A stretch of DNA of 64,000 nt from Ancylostoma caninum (lineage: Eukaryota > Nematoda > Chromadorea > Rhabditida > Ancylostomatidae), in assembly GCA_037903475.1 (NCBI GenBank), contig JBAJFG010000186.1, positions 496,001 to 560,000 of the forward strand. The letters run 5' to 3'. Below, in pieces: positions 36,501 to 45,506 of the stretch. Positions within the stretch are counted from its first letter, which is position 1, and each line of letters starts with the position of its first letter. A program made the translations under genes and the position numbers. Below the pieces are notes generated by a model. It did not search any database, was not told the DNA's origin, and saw only the letters and a list, made by a program, of their open reading frames with translations.

Positions 36501-39500
36501 AATGAAGAAAAAACATCATATAAAAACGATTAAGATTGCGAAGAAGTTATTGTTCCACCTGTTCATCAGACGTTTCCTCTTTCCCTTCACTGTGAGTACT
36601 ATCTGCCATCTGCGACACCTGGAATTATCTCGAGATTACCTTATCTTTATTCCTGCGCAACATTAAGTAGCCTTAGACGAGTTAGATAATTAGTAAAGGA
36701 ACAATATATTCACGATCTAAATTAGCTACTACATGCTAACTAATTAACTAACTATTAGGTTGTAACATAAGTTTCCGCTGTACTGAAATTTTCGACGAAA
36801 AAATTTTTATAGAAAACCATGTAAAAACAGGCAGCAATCGGAGTATGGACCACAACAGTCGCCGGTATTTTGCCGTTTTTTACAGCAGGAGTTCGACTCC
36901 CTTGCTTCGAAAATCCGTGGACTGTGAGGCAAAGAACTGAGTCGAGCAGTGCTAGAGGTCACTGACTTTGGCAAATCACCTGGAAATTCCACGTTTTGCG
37001 AAGCCCCAAACCGAATAAAGTCTTCGGTCCTTCGAACAGGGTAGTCAAATATACACTTAACGCAGAGTGGCCGGGGCAACCTTTGTATGGGCTGCACTGT
37101 GCAGCTAGCAGCTGTCACGACCTATCGTTCTTTATGACCGCCACCCGATATTCCTCTGCGAGCTTTTCGCCTTTCCGGAGAGTTCGACCAACAAAATTAA
37201 GGCGCCCTCCGCGGTCTGGCAAAATGGTGCGATTTCGAAAGAGCGCTTGGAACTTGTCACAAAATCCCATCGATTAGTGCGCGCAAACGGTTGATGTTTG
37301 TGGCCACAGTGGAAGAAATCCCACTTCGATTCGCTTCAACTCCAGAGAGAAAAACGGCATAATCGAAATTTTGGGTTACCAAGTTTGGTGTCCGTGCCTG
37401 AGACCGCTCGACAATAAAATGGGGAAAGGAAGTATAAGGGAGAATAGGAATGGTCTCGAGATTACTCCTTCCAAACTTGGTTACTCTCTTGCAAGGCTAT
37501 GATAAAATTATTACTCGTGCAAGTGGACTTACCGAATTTGCATTCTTGAACGGTTCACTCCGAAGTTAAGTACATCTTCAAAATAAGATGAAAAGAATCG
37601 GTCCTACAGTCTAGTATGTTCGCGGGAGCGCTTTAAAACAGTTTCCAGACATGTGCTTAATCTAATCGGTTTTCATTTATTGGAAGCCTTTGAAAATGCC
37701 TAAGCGAAAACAGCGGAAACTTATGTTACAACCTAATAACTGGATACAGGTCCGAATGAGAGTGTTTCTCAATTCATTCTATCTCAACCCATACTTACTA
37801 ATTTAACTGAAAGAAACATTATACCACAACATACCCGCATGATGTTACCCTCTGGCAGGCTACACAAAGACCTTGGGTCATTGGGATTCCATGAGAAATC
37901 ACTAATTTGTGTGATCTTCGTGAATGAACAGAAGCTCTGATGTGCTATTTTGAAAAAGATTTCATGTTGCAAAGACCAAATAACATACAGAGAAGAGCTG
38001 CGATGCTAAGTCGAAAACAGCAAAGAAATCCCACCTCAGTATCTTTAATGATTTGTTTCTCAACAATCTTTGACGAATCCCACACATGACGTCTCCTAAA
38101 ACGGTGTGATAAAACTCAAGGAGGCCATCTTTATGGTAGGTCAGTACCAGATACAGGCCTTCCCAAAAATACTTGCCTCGTGCTTCACCGCCCATCTGCT
38201 AAGCGGCGCCGCATCACCTATGCATTATCATACGTGGTGTGACGTGGCTAAGCTGACGGGCGGTTCAGCGTGAGGCAAGAATTTTTGAGAAAGGCTGTAG
38301 TTCAGATCAAAGGCGACTGCAAACTTCTTCCCTCCCTGTCTGCATTGCGTATCAATGCTTCAGCCTTTGTGTGCACCAATAATGCCTAAAAGGGTTGAAA
38401 TGCCAGAACTGAACAGGGTGGTGTGAGTTACTTCACAGAGCACGATAGTCGCAAAGACTCAGGAAAAAAGAAAAGAAAAAGTAGGCAGAAGAATATGCAG
38501 CAACTGAGGAGAGGATCGAGGAAGTCAGGCAATATAGCGCGCATGTAGACATGGCGATGACAGTGTAGTTTCAATATTTTCATGTTTCTAAAATATCAGC
38601 ATACTATTTGGCTAAATTTGTGAAGTCAACTGCGGAAAATTCCGGTATTATTATGTGCCGCGGCTTGAACGGTGTTTAAGAAGCTCACGCGGCCTGCTGG
38701 TGTGGCCGCGAACTTCAAAAATATGGGCCGCGGCTTGCCCATTCTGAAACTCCCCCCAGTAACAAAGCGCAGGGGCCTGCCCGGTACACAAGAAGTGCCC
38801 GCGGCCTGCCGAGTGAAATTGTCTGTGTAGTTGAAGAATTCCATGCTATGATGTGCCAGATGTTCCTCAATATTGTTTCTGAAATACCTCATCTCCAGAT
38901 TGCGAATGCTTCTTCTCAAGAAGACTTCGTGGCCGGTCTTGACATGTTGAAGGCTCCTGGCTCGCCAATGGAACCTTTCATGGCTATGATATTACAGGTT
39001 CATAATTTTTAGGTTATTTGAGTACTTATTTTACATTAACAGTAGCAGGAATGTCGTAGCCTGATAATTTTTGCAATTTTTTCCCTATATGGTCACTACT
39101 GTGGCATTTAGTGGTTGCCAATGCTTCTAGTAGCAATAATTATGAGATTCTCAAGAGTTATGCCTTTCAGTTGTGCCTTTCTGATAAGTACTTTTACCGC
39201 CTGTTCTCAGAATGTTACAGACGCTTGCATCGAAAGCTGTGATGTATCCTCCTCTAAAGGAAATTCGCGACAACTACCCGGCATTTTTCAAAGAACATGG
39301 TGCTTCCCTTGACAGCGACACACGACAACGCTATGAAAAACAGTATGAAGTGGGTATCATTCAGTTTATCTTATTTATTTTTCGACTCTATTATTTTATA
39401 ATTAACAGCCTAGCCGCTCCTTCCACTTCTAAATTAAGATTTATTCCGTATTTCCTTCATTCCTTCAACTTCGGTGATAACTTAATCGACGTTCCATTCC

Positions 39501-39955
39501 TCGAAGTAAATCTACGTTCCATTCCACGAAGTACATTTTTTTCTATTGTAGGTGCTCGACAAGATTTGCCACGAGTTTGAAAATCAACCTGACGAGCCTG
39601 CACCCTCTTCACAGGCTGCAAATGGCGACGTTCCGAATTTCGTATGTTTTAGCACTATTCTGTTCTTAGGAAGACCATTTTGTACAGCGCAAGTCTTTTT
39701 CTGTCTCAGAATTCTCACGAATCTTCTGATATATCAAATTTTGAAAACCTCGGGAAGTTGTTAGTGGAATTGCAAACTTATGGCTATCCCCCTAAGGAGT
39801 TAACAGGAGAACTACCTGCAGGTGACGTTTCTTCTCACTCTCCATCATTTTTACATTTGAATTGCAACTTTCTAGGGTGGGCTGTTGACGACACTACCGG
39901 ACTACCCAAAGTTGACGATATTTCCGCAGCTGCTAATTCGTGCACAATAATGTAA
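33531..39955 (+). CDS. prx-19: PEX19 (PRX-19), peroxisomal membrane protein import receptor
   Basis: Eight exons join in frame: 33531-33625, 35422-35542, 35638-35745, 38899-38997, 39221-39349, 39552-39641, 39710-39821 and 39876-39955, giving 277 residues (human PEX19 has 299). PEX19 is a cytosolic chaperone and receptor that binds new peroxisomal membrane proteins and docks on PEX3. The N-terminal helix LSELLDDALKGFAD (19-32) matches the PEX3-binding segment. A helical middle contains MILQTLASKAVMYPPLKEI, and YGYPPKELTGELP (238-250) is the family's C-terminal signature. The protein ends CTIM, a CaaX box expected to be farnesylated. Introns 1 and 3 are 1.8 and 3.2 kb and filled with repeats. 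Exon 5 requires the acceptor TTACAG at 39220 rather than the stronger TTCTCAG 10 bases earlier. All other introns are GT/AG with consistent phases. Confidence 0.95.
34345..34680 (+). repeat. GC-rich dispersed repeat in PEX19 intron 1
   Basis: Words such as CGCGGCATTTTGCGAGCTCG recur inverted near 42510-42550 in the ABITRAM intron, along with CCAACGTGACCTCCAGAGCG-like sequence near 42430-42460. A run of about 11 G residues lies near 34455. Internally it has short inverted repeats. Probably a degraded DNA transposon. Confidence 0.55.
36160..36300. repeat. GGCAGGCCG-rich repeat, left piece, in PEX19 intron 3
   Basis: CACTTTCACCGGGCAGGCCG here corresponds in inverted form to CGGCCTGCCGAGTGAAATTG at about 38800-38820. 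CGGCCTGCCCGG recurs several times. It may be a terminal repeat of a 2.6-kb element lying wholly within the intron. Confidence 0.5.
36755..37736. mobile_element. Mariner-type non-autonomous element (family A, second copy), in PEX19 intron 3
   Basis: The ends are TTAGGTTGTAACATAAGTTT and ACTTATGTTACAACCTAA with TA on both sides (36753-36754 and 37737-37738). It aligns throughout with 13109-13947 at perhaps 80 per cent, including GAACTTGTC and GTTTGTGGCCACAGT blocks. No transposase recognised. Confidence 0.85.
38213..38300 (+). repeat. 88-bp dispersed repeat, copy 2, in PEX19 intron 3
   Basis: Same orientation as 26453-26540; see that entry. Confidence 0.75.
38650..38830. repeat. GGCCTGCC-rich repeat, right piece, in PEX19 intron 3
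   Basis: Several GCGGCTTG and GCGGCCTGCC words. The outer end is inverted relative to 36160-36200. It stops about 70 bases before exon 4. Confidence 0.5.
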
Positions 39956-40325
39956 TTCACGCAGCAAGTCTATTTGTTTCAATCTGTCTGGAGATTCTCA
40001 TTTTGTGATTCATTACGGCTCCACTGTGCTATATTATCTAGTCTTTAATCAAATGTGTCAACAGGGACAGTTCTAGAAATGTCTGCTCATGCGTACTAAG
40101 AGCCAGTCAGTTTGTGCAAACAGTTTCAAGAGCTTATGCGTTCTTTTGTCTTGAAGAGAGTTTTTACTTTCCAAAACACAAGTGCCTCTCATTGTATCCA
40201 AGAATCTGATAAAAATTGCTAGTTGTTTTACTTTCATTGTCATTGTGCGAAACAACGGTTGTTCCTAACAGCTGCCCTATACTTGTTCTTCTCTTTTTTT
40301 TTCTCTGCCGATTCTTACATCCCAG
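39956..40325 (+). promoter_or_regulatory. Short intergenic region between PEX19 and ABITRAM, likely operon spacer
   Basis: Only 370 bp separate the PEX19 stop from the next ATG. A pyrimidine-rich run (TCTTTTTTTTTCTCTGCCGA) and ACATCCCAG end directly at that ATG. In nematode operons the downstream gene receives a spliced leader at such a site. Transcript evidence would be needed to prove it. Confidence 0.5.
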
Positions 40326-43300
40326 ATGTCGATTTCGTACCTCTCAAGCGTTGACCGCGCATACAAACGTTTCGCTGGCGAGGATTATGACAACATCGCT
40401 TACCTGCATCATCCAAGCGGTGTATGCGTTCTGGTTCTTCGTCGAGTGCGTTTCAGTCTTATATGATTAGAGAGGACTTCATGCTACCTCAGACAATGGA
40501 GCGGGTTGACCACGGTAGGAAAGTATTCTCAGCAGGCTGCACCATGAGATGCGGAACAGGCTGACCGCGCACAGAAATCTGACTGACCGCGGTCCTTAGC
40601 CGAAAGTTTGGCTGATCGCAGCCCTTTGTCGAAAATTTGGCTGATCGCGGTCAGCCAAATTGGCACGTAGGACCCACACAATGTACGACGCAACTTTTGT
40701 GAACCTACTGAAAGTGATGGCTGGGATGAAATGACAGTCTTTCTCTGACTATGTTGAAGAGATTAGGAGGCATCTCACATCCATTTTTTTGATGAAGTAG
40801 TGGAACCTCCTCAATTTGCGGGGATTGGATGCCACTCCCTAGATATTTTTGGAGTCTATCTTTCATTAAGAGAACTTAGCCATTAATGTTATGCACACGG
40901 TGAACGGCCACAAAAGGGAAAAATTTCAACCACATAATCTGAAGATTACGAATGAATCCTGGCAATTTTGGCCTTTTATTTTTCAAAACGGTTTGCGCTG
41001 CCGTTATCAGCACGCCACGACGTCATTTCGACAGGGTGACCGCGGCCCTTTCGTGGGCTGACCGCGGAGCTGGCTACGGTCCGCCAAATACTGGTAAAGT
41101 CCGAAACGACGAGTCCGCCCACGCACGCGGGGATCGAGAGGCGGCGCGGCTGGAACGGATGCTGTTGGCTGCCACGTCATCCACGTCACAGCCAAATCAT
41201 TGGTCAATACATGAAGGTAACGACGAAACGTGGTACGCAGATCAGGGATGACGACGACGACGCTGGCAAACGTGGCAGCTTTTCGATCCCCGCGTGCGTG
41301 GGCGGACTCGTCGTTTCGGACAGACTATACAGTGCCTTCGATCCGCAACTTTCTCCTCCCCCGCCGCCTGAGATCACACGTGTCGTCCTGCTGGCGATCG
41401 ATACTCAGCCGGTTGGCTGCGGGAACGCTGCCAGCAGGATGCCACGTGTGATCTCAGGCGGTGCGGGAGGAGGAAGTTGCGGATCGAAGGCACTGTACCG
41501 CGGTCAGCCCGTTCCATTGTCTGCGACTGAAGGCGCTCACGTTTTTACAGCAACTAAACAGCGAAGTTATGGATGTAGACTTCGGAAACACCAAGAAGAA
41601 TGGATTATCGAGGGCGGATCACGTGGTAGTCGGGAAAGGAAAAAAGGTGGGATCTCGATGGTTCGGTGTTTCGCGTTTACTTTGTGGAAATGTTCAGATC
41701 GTGGTTAGTGATGCGAAAGTTTTAGAGTGATTTCTGCATCCAGAAGTCGAGGCCCATCAAAGAAAAAACGGAAATATTCCGAGTTTAAAAGTTCATGTGT
41801 ACTGGAGTCGACGTAAAAGAAGCGGTACCACAAGGTGCACGTTAATTATTGGCGCGTGCGTTCTAGAACACCATACATGAACCGATTGGCGAATTACCCG
41901 GTTTTGGTGAACATATCTTGAATGTAACTTGTGAATTCGCCTGGCGGTCCATGTATGGTGCTCTATGCGCCAATAATTTATGTGCACCTTGTGGTACCGC
42001 TTCTTTTTGACGACTCCTATGCTAAACTAACGTATGCTAAACTATCTAAAACAATTATTCTTTCAAGCAACCACAAAAAGTTTAAAATAGCCCTGAAGCG
42101 TCAGCTGTAGATGATGTTGGTCTCTCTTGTTCCCAGGTTGTTTTATTTCGTTCCTGTTTTGTAGTTGATTTGTTTTTTTTATCTAATTCTATCATGTGCA
42201 GTGCACGTGCGTTAAATAAATGCCTCCGGTACACATGAAATTTGGATCCGGGTCAAGAGGTGCGCTCGCTCGTTAGCTGGGTCATTTCTCAGCTGGACCG
42301 GGCACACCCTCCCACAGGCAGAGGCAGCCATGGCTACAGTATCCATCTGTCGCTGAACCCTTCATGACCGGGTTTCATAGATTTTCCGATGAGCGAAGCG
42401 GCGTGTCGCAAAAAGTGACTCACGCGTGGGAAACTTCTTGCGCTGGAAGTCACGTTGGATTGCTGCGCTTGCTGAGAACTGTAAAAACCCTTTCACTGTT
42501 CGACTTCGCGACTCGCAAAGCGAGCTCGCAAAATGCCGCGGAGGGCTCGCGCGAGGCAAAATCTCTGGAAGCCTCCCTGCTCACATCACTTGTCGCGCTC
42601 CGCGTTGGAAACCCGCTATAAGGGGTTTTTACAGTTTTTAGCAAGTTATGGTGCGGCGCGACGCGAAAAGTCACTCGCTGCGAGCTGACTTCTCGACTTT
42701 CAACTTGCGTCGGGTTTGCGGCAAAATACTCAGGAACTCTAGAAACCCGGTTCTGCGTGGAATCTGCATCAGATCTGCATGGGATTGATAAATGCATCCG
42801 TGGTTTATAACCGATGCAGATCCCATGGAAAACTGATGCAAATCCCATGCAAAACTGAAACAAATACAAGGTCAATAGAACTCGGTTCTGCATGGGATCT
42901 GCATCGGTTCTGCATGAGTTCCAGTTTCCAATGTTTATTGATCGCTGATTTGCTTCCTGTTGAAATTCTACGGTAATCTTATGCATTGCTTTAGATAACT
43001 TATTCTGTATACATAATTTCCTTGCCCTTTCGTTTCTGTGTAAAACACACACACGAACCACACAATGATTTATTCCTAGAAGCACATTAGTAGAACAAAG
43101 AACAACAAAACAACAGTTCCTCTCATATAACACAACATTCACAGAATTACCTTCGTAACTCAATTCACAGAATTATTCCCACCGAAAAATATCGGGTGGA
43201 GGAATCAGTCATCGCCTTTTTGGCTAATGACCGCCCCTAACCCAAAGTAACTCGCATCTTTGTGGACTTGGAACGGTTTCTGCCCGCAGCGTGCTGCCTC

Positions 43301-44805
43301 AATGTCGGGTTGGGCCAAGACAGGCGCCGTCGTAATCGCTTCTTTTAGGGTTAGGAATACCTTTTTCCTTTCTTATGTCTCCTGATATGGACATTTCTCG
43401 GAGGTCAAATCCGAGGATAAATTTGCGATAGTACGAGCACATTCCCAAGAAAGTGCACATGGCTTATCTTGAGGTGGGTTCAGAATGGTCTGTAATGGCA
43501 GCGACCTTGTGTGGATCCATGTGAAGGCCATTCTGGTCAATCACATGTCCCAAAAATTGTACCTTCGTTTCCACTAGGACGCGTTTTCGAGGGTTCAGCT
43601 TTATTCGGGCTCTCCTCAAAGCTAAAAAAAACCTTTTCAAGCATCTGTGAGTGTTTTTCGAGGACACTTGTTACGACCATTATGTCGTCTAAATAGCAGA
43701 AGACTTCATCATTCAGAAAGGGCCCTAGGACTAACTGCATCAGCCGCTGGAATACGGCTGGAGAGGACGCGAGTCCAAAAGGGAGTACTTTGAATTGGAA
43801 GAGGTCCCCTGTTGTGACGAAAGCATTCTTTGCTTTTGCGTCGTTGTTACTCTAAAATTCGAGGGAGATCCGGAAATATTGTTGGTGTACATGTTCAGCA
43901 GATCAAGTGTGAAACGTTTCTGAAAATCCAGTCAAGTACCGAAACTATGGTATGCTTGCCATAATCTGCTCAAGTAAAAAGTGAATGATTCTCTTTATCA
44001 GTACATCGAATGCCGTTCTCCTAGGCAAAATTTCGCTGTTTTTTGAAAAATTTCTTGTGCGGCGAATTTAGGAAAAAAGATGCCACATTTTCAGGTTGTT
44101 AGTGTACTCCTCAAGTAACACAGCACCAAACATCACCTTTATCTTGGCGACCTTATTTTTGATACTTACTCATTGTGGGTGGTCCGACGCCGGCGACTCA
44201 CCGTCCACTATCGATACATATAAAAACGAAGTCGCGACGATTCTAGCTACTATATTATTCTAGGACTATACCCGCAACGTTACTAAAAACTGATAGCCAT
44301 CTACGCGGTTTTGTATTTTTCTCCCTTTGATTTTTGCTTGAATATTGGTCTTAAGAACAGTAGTTTACGCTTCAGGGTGGACTGCATCTCCAAAAGGAAA
44401 CACGGATATGCACAGTTCGATGTAAGGATGGCGAAGAAATTGTTGTGCGAGCTGGTGTGCGAGGCGTTCTAGCTGAAGTGGGCTGATTTTCGTGTCGTCA
44501 TGATTTTACTTTGTGAGAATTCTATCATTACTATTATAGGTAAATGATCGCCTATTTTCAAATCCAGATCTTGTGAGGACTGCACCAGAGAATCAGGTAA
44601 AGAGATAAGGACTACTCTCTAAGAATAATCAAGAAAATGCATAGCTGCTTGCGAGTTCCTGTCTTTCTAGGGCTACATAGCGCTTATCACATTCGGAGGA
44701 GGAAAAAGAAAACCAGATGAGTTCACCACGGAGCTTCAAGCAAAGCGTGTTTTCCTCAACAACTATGAAGAAAACTGTGAGAATGAGAAGAAAGCAGAAA
44801 CATAA
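40326..44805 (+). CDS. ABITRAM: ABITRAM/FAM206 (Simiate) family protein
   Basis: Five exons join in frame: 40326-40445, 41551-41646, 44376-44477, 44540-44596 and 44671-44805, giving 169 residues (human ABITRAM has 181). All introns are GT/AG and all exon junctions are in phase 0. Recognition rests on the core: KGKKGG across the exon 2/3 junction, CKDGEEIVVRAGVRGVLAEVN across the exon 3/4 junction, and then NPDLV..APENQGYIALI, which follows the family's pattern of a lipoyl-like barrel. Members are small proteins reported to bind actin and to sit in nuclear speckles; the molecular role is poorly known. The ATG directly follows an acceptor. Intron 1 contains a 1-kb element with two nested MITEs, and intron 2 (2.7 kb) a MITE and a gypsy relic. 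Confidence 0.82.
41095..41329. mobile_element. MITE of the GTCTGTCCGAAAC family (copy 5)
   Basis: The left end is slightly shortened (TAAAGTCCGAAACGACGAGT); the right end GGACAGACTATA is complete. It is nested within the CAGACAATGG element. Confidence 0.85.
41328..41497. mobile_element. Palindromic MITE with TACAGTGCCTTCGATCCGCA ends
   Basis: A 170-bp palindrome with arms of about 68 bp and a small loop. It starts at the TA that ends the preceding MITE, so the two share a target dinucleotide. It ends 53 bases before ABITRAM exon 2. Confidence 0.85.
41804..42017. mobile_element. Palindromic MITE with GGAGTCG ends, in ABITRAM intron 2
   Basis: AAAAGAAGCGGTACCACAAG on the left is mirrored by CTTGTGGTACCGCTTCTTTT on the right, and ATTATTGGCGC recurs further in. 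The arms are about 75 bp. Confidence 0.82.
42362..42930. repeat. Dispersed GC-rich repeat and TGCATGGGATCTGCAT motif cluster, in ABITRAM intron 2
   Basis: 42362-42620 is related, inverted, to the PEX19 intron 1 repeat at 34345-34680, and AACTGTAAAAACCC/GGGTTTTTACAGTT (42478 and 42614) form an inverted pair. From 42730 to 42920 the words GATCTGCATGGGAT and ATCCCATG recur in both orientations. A 237-codon minus-strand open frame across this block has no coding character. Confidence 0.5.
43190..43860 (-). pseudogene. Ty3/gypsy reverse transcriptase relic, in ABITRAM intron 2
   Basis: Minus-strand fragments in shifting frames show the RT order: a short piece ending in VLGPFLNDEVFCYLDDIMV (catalytic YLDD near 43.69 kb), then KVQFLGHVIDQNGLHMDPHK, then CSYYRKFILGF, then the start of RNase H. 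Several frameshifts are present and neither protease nor integrase accompanies it. It is antisense to ABITRAM. It retains the part of RT that the 1.9-5.3 kb relic has lost, and the two overlap only in the connection/RNase H region. Confidence 0.8.
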
Positions 44806-45404
44806 AATAGCTACCATAATATGGTAGCTCGATGCTGATTACTATTTTTTCGTGCATGCTTAATTATTTGTCCAAACTACTGCTATACGTTTTGACGAGT
44901 ACAGCGCTTTCGAAGCAGCGACACTGATTATGGTACTCATCGATTGTGGGTGGCGCACCGCTGTCGCTGTCGTCTCTGCCGTTGGCTCACGATCAATATG
45001 TCTCAAAACCGGTGTCACAGTGACCGCATTGATCGAAAACGCTGTGCACTTTTGGAAGCATAGCAACAGCTTTAATTCTTTGAACTGTCGAATAATGTTA
45101 TGAGCAGAAATTGGCAACACATAGATCTTGGTAACAGCACAGTTTCTTTCTGTTGATGGCCTTCTGAACTTGTACTGAAGGATTATTTACGTTTTTTCAG
45201 CGCTCTTCCTTTGTTGTTTGCGCTTATTGTTGACCCATGTTAGTTACTTCGTTATGAAGGTCGTTCGATTGTTGTTGTAGGGTTGGTTTTCCGAAACGAC
45301 TTCCTGAAATCAAGATAGGTGAAGCATCTTTTCAAAGGTACACGTCGATTTAGGGCTAAAAAAGAGAAACAGGCGAATTCTCGGACGTGGGAGTTTGAGA
45401 CTAC
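44806..45404. other. ABITRAM 3' flank and spacer
   Basis: A short palindrome, ATAGCTACCATAATATGGTAGCT, lies at 44809-44831, just after the ABITRAM stop, and could form a hairpin in the 3' UTR. No other gene signal is seen. Confidence 0.4.
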
Positions 45405-45506
45405 CTGCGTGGTGATGTCCATGTACGTACACCCGGTGCGGAACGCGTCTTCGATTTCATAGTCTCCCCACAATTTTCGCGCATATTCAACAGTTGAGTC
45501 CAAGTT
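45405..45506 (-). other. Exon-like segment, unknown gene
   Basis: A 102-base minus-strand segment opens after an acceptor-like GTCCAG and ends CAG before GTAGTC. It encodes 34 residues including YARKLWGDYEIEDAF and TGCTYMDI in phase 0/0. Its codon content looks more like an exon than the surroundings, but I find no partner exons. There is a faint resemblance in pattern to G-protein alpha helical domains, too weak to name. Confidence 0.25.

Larger units (their letters stand above)
40490..41523. mobile_element. About 1-kb element with CAGACAATGG ends, in ABITRAM intron 1
   Basis: CAGACAATGGAGCGGGTTGA at 40490 is inverted at 41504-41523 with few differences. Inside are repeated GGCTGACCGCGGTC words. 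Near the right end the terminal repeat is cut at a TA by two MITEs (41095-41329 and 41328-41497); beyond them it continues as AGTATTTGG, matching the left end's AGTATTC. Confidence 0.72.

Noticed and set aside
42450..43163. A 237-codon minus-strand open frame.
   Set aside because: It crosses two kinds of repeat inside the ABITRAM intron, with repeated CR.DAD..QNRV peptides arising from the GATCTGCATGGG motif cluster.
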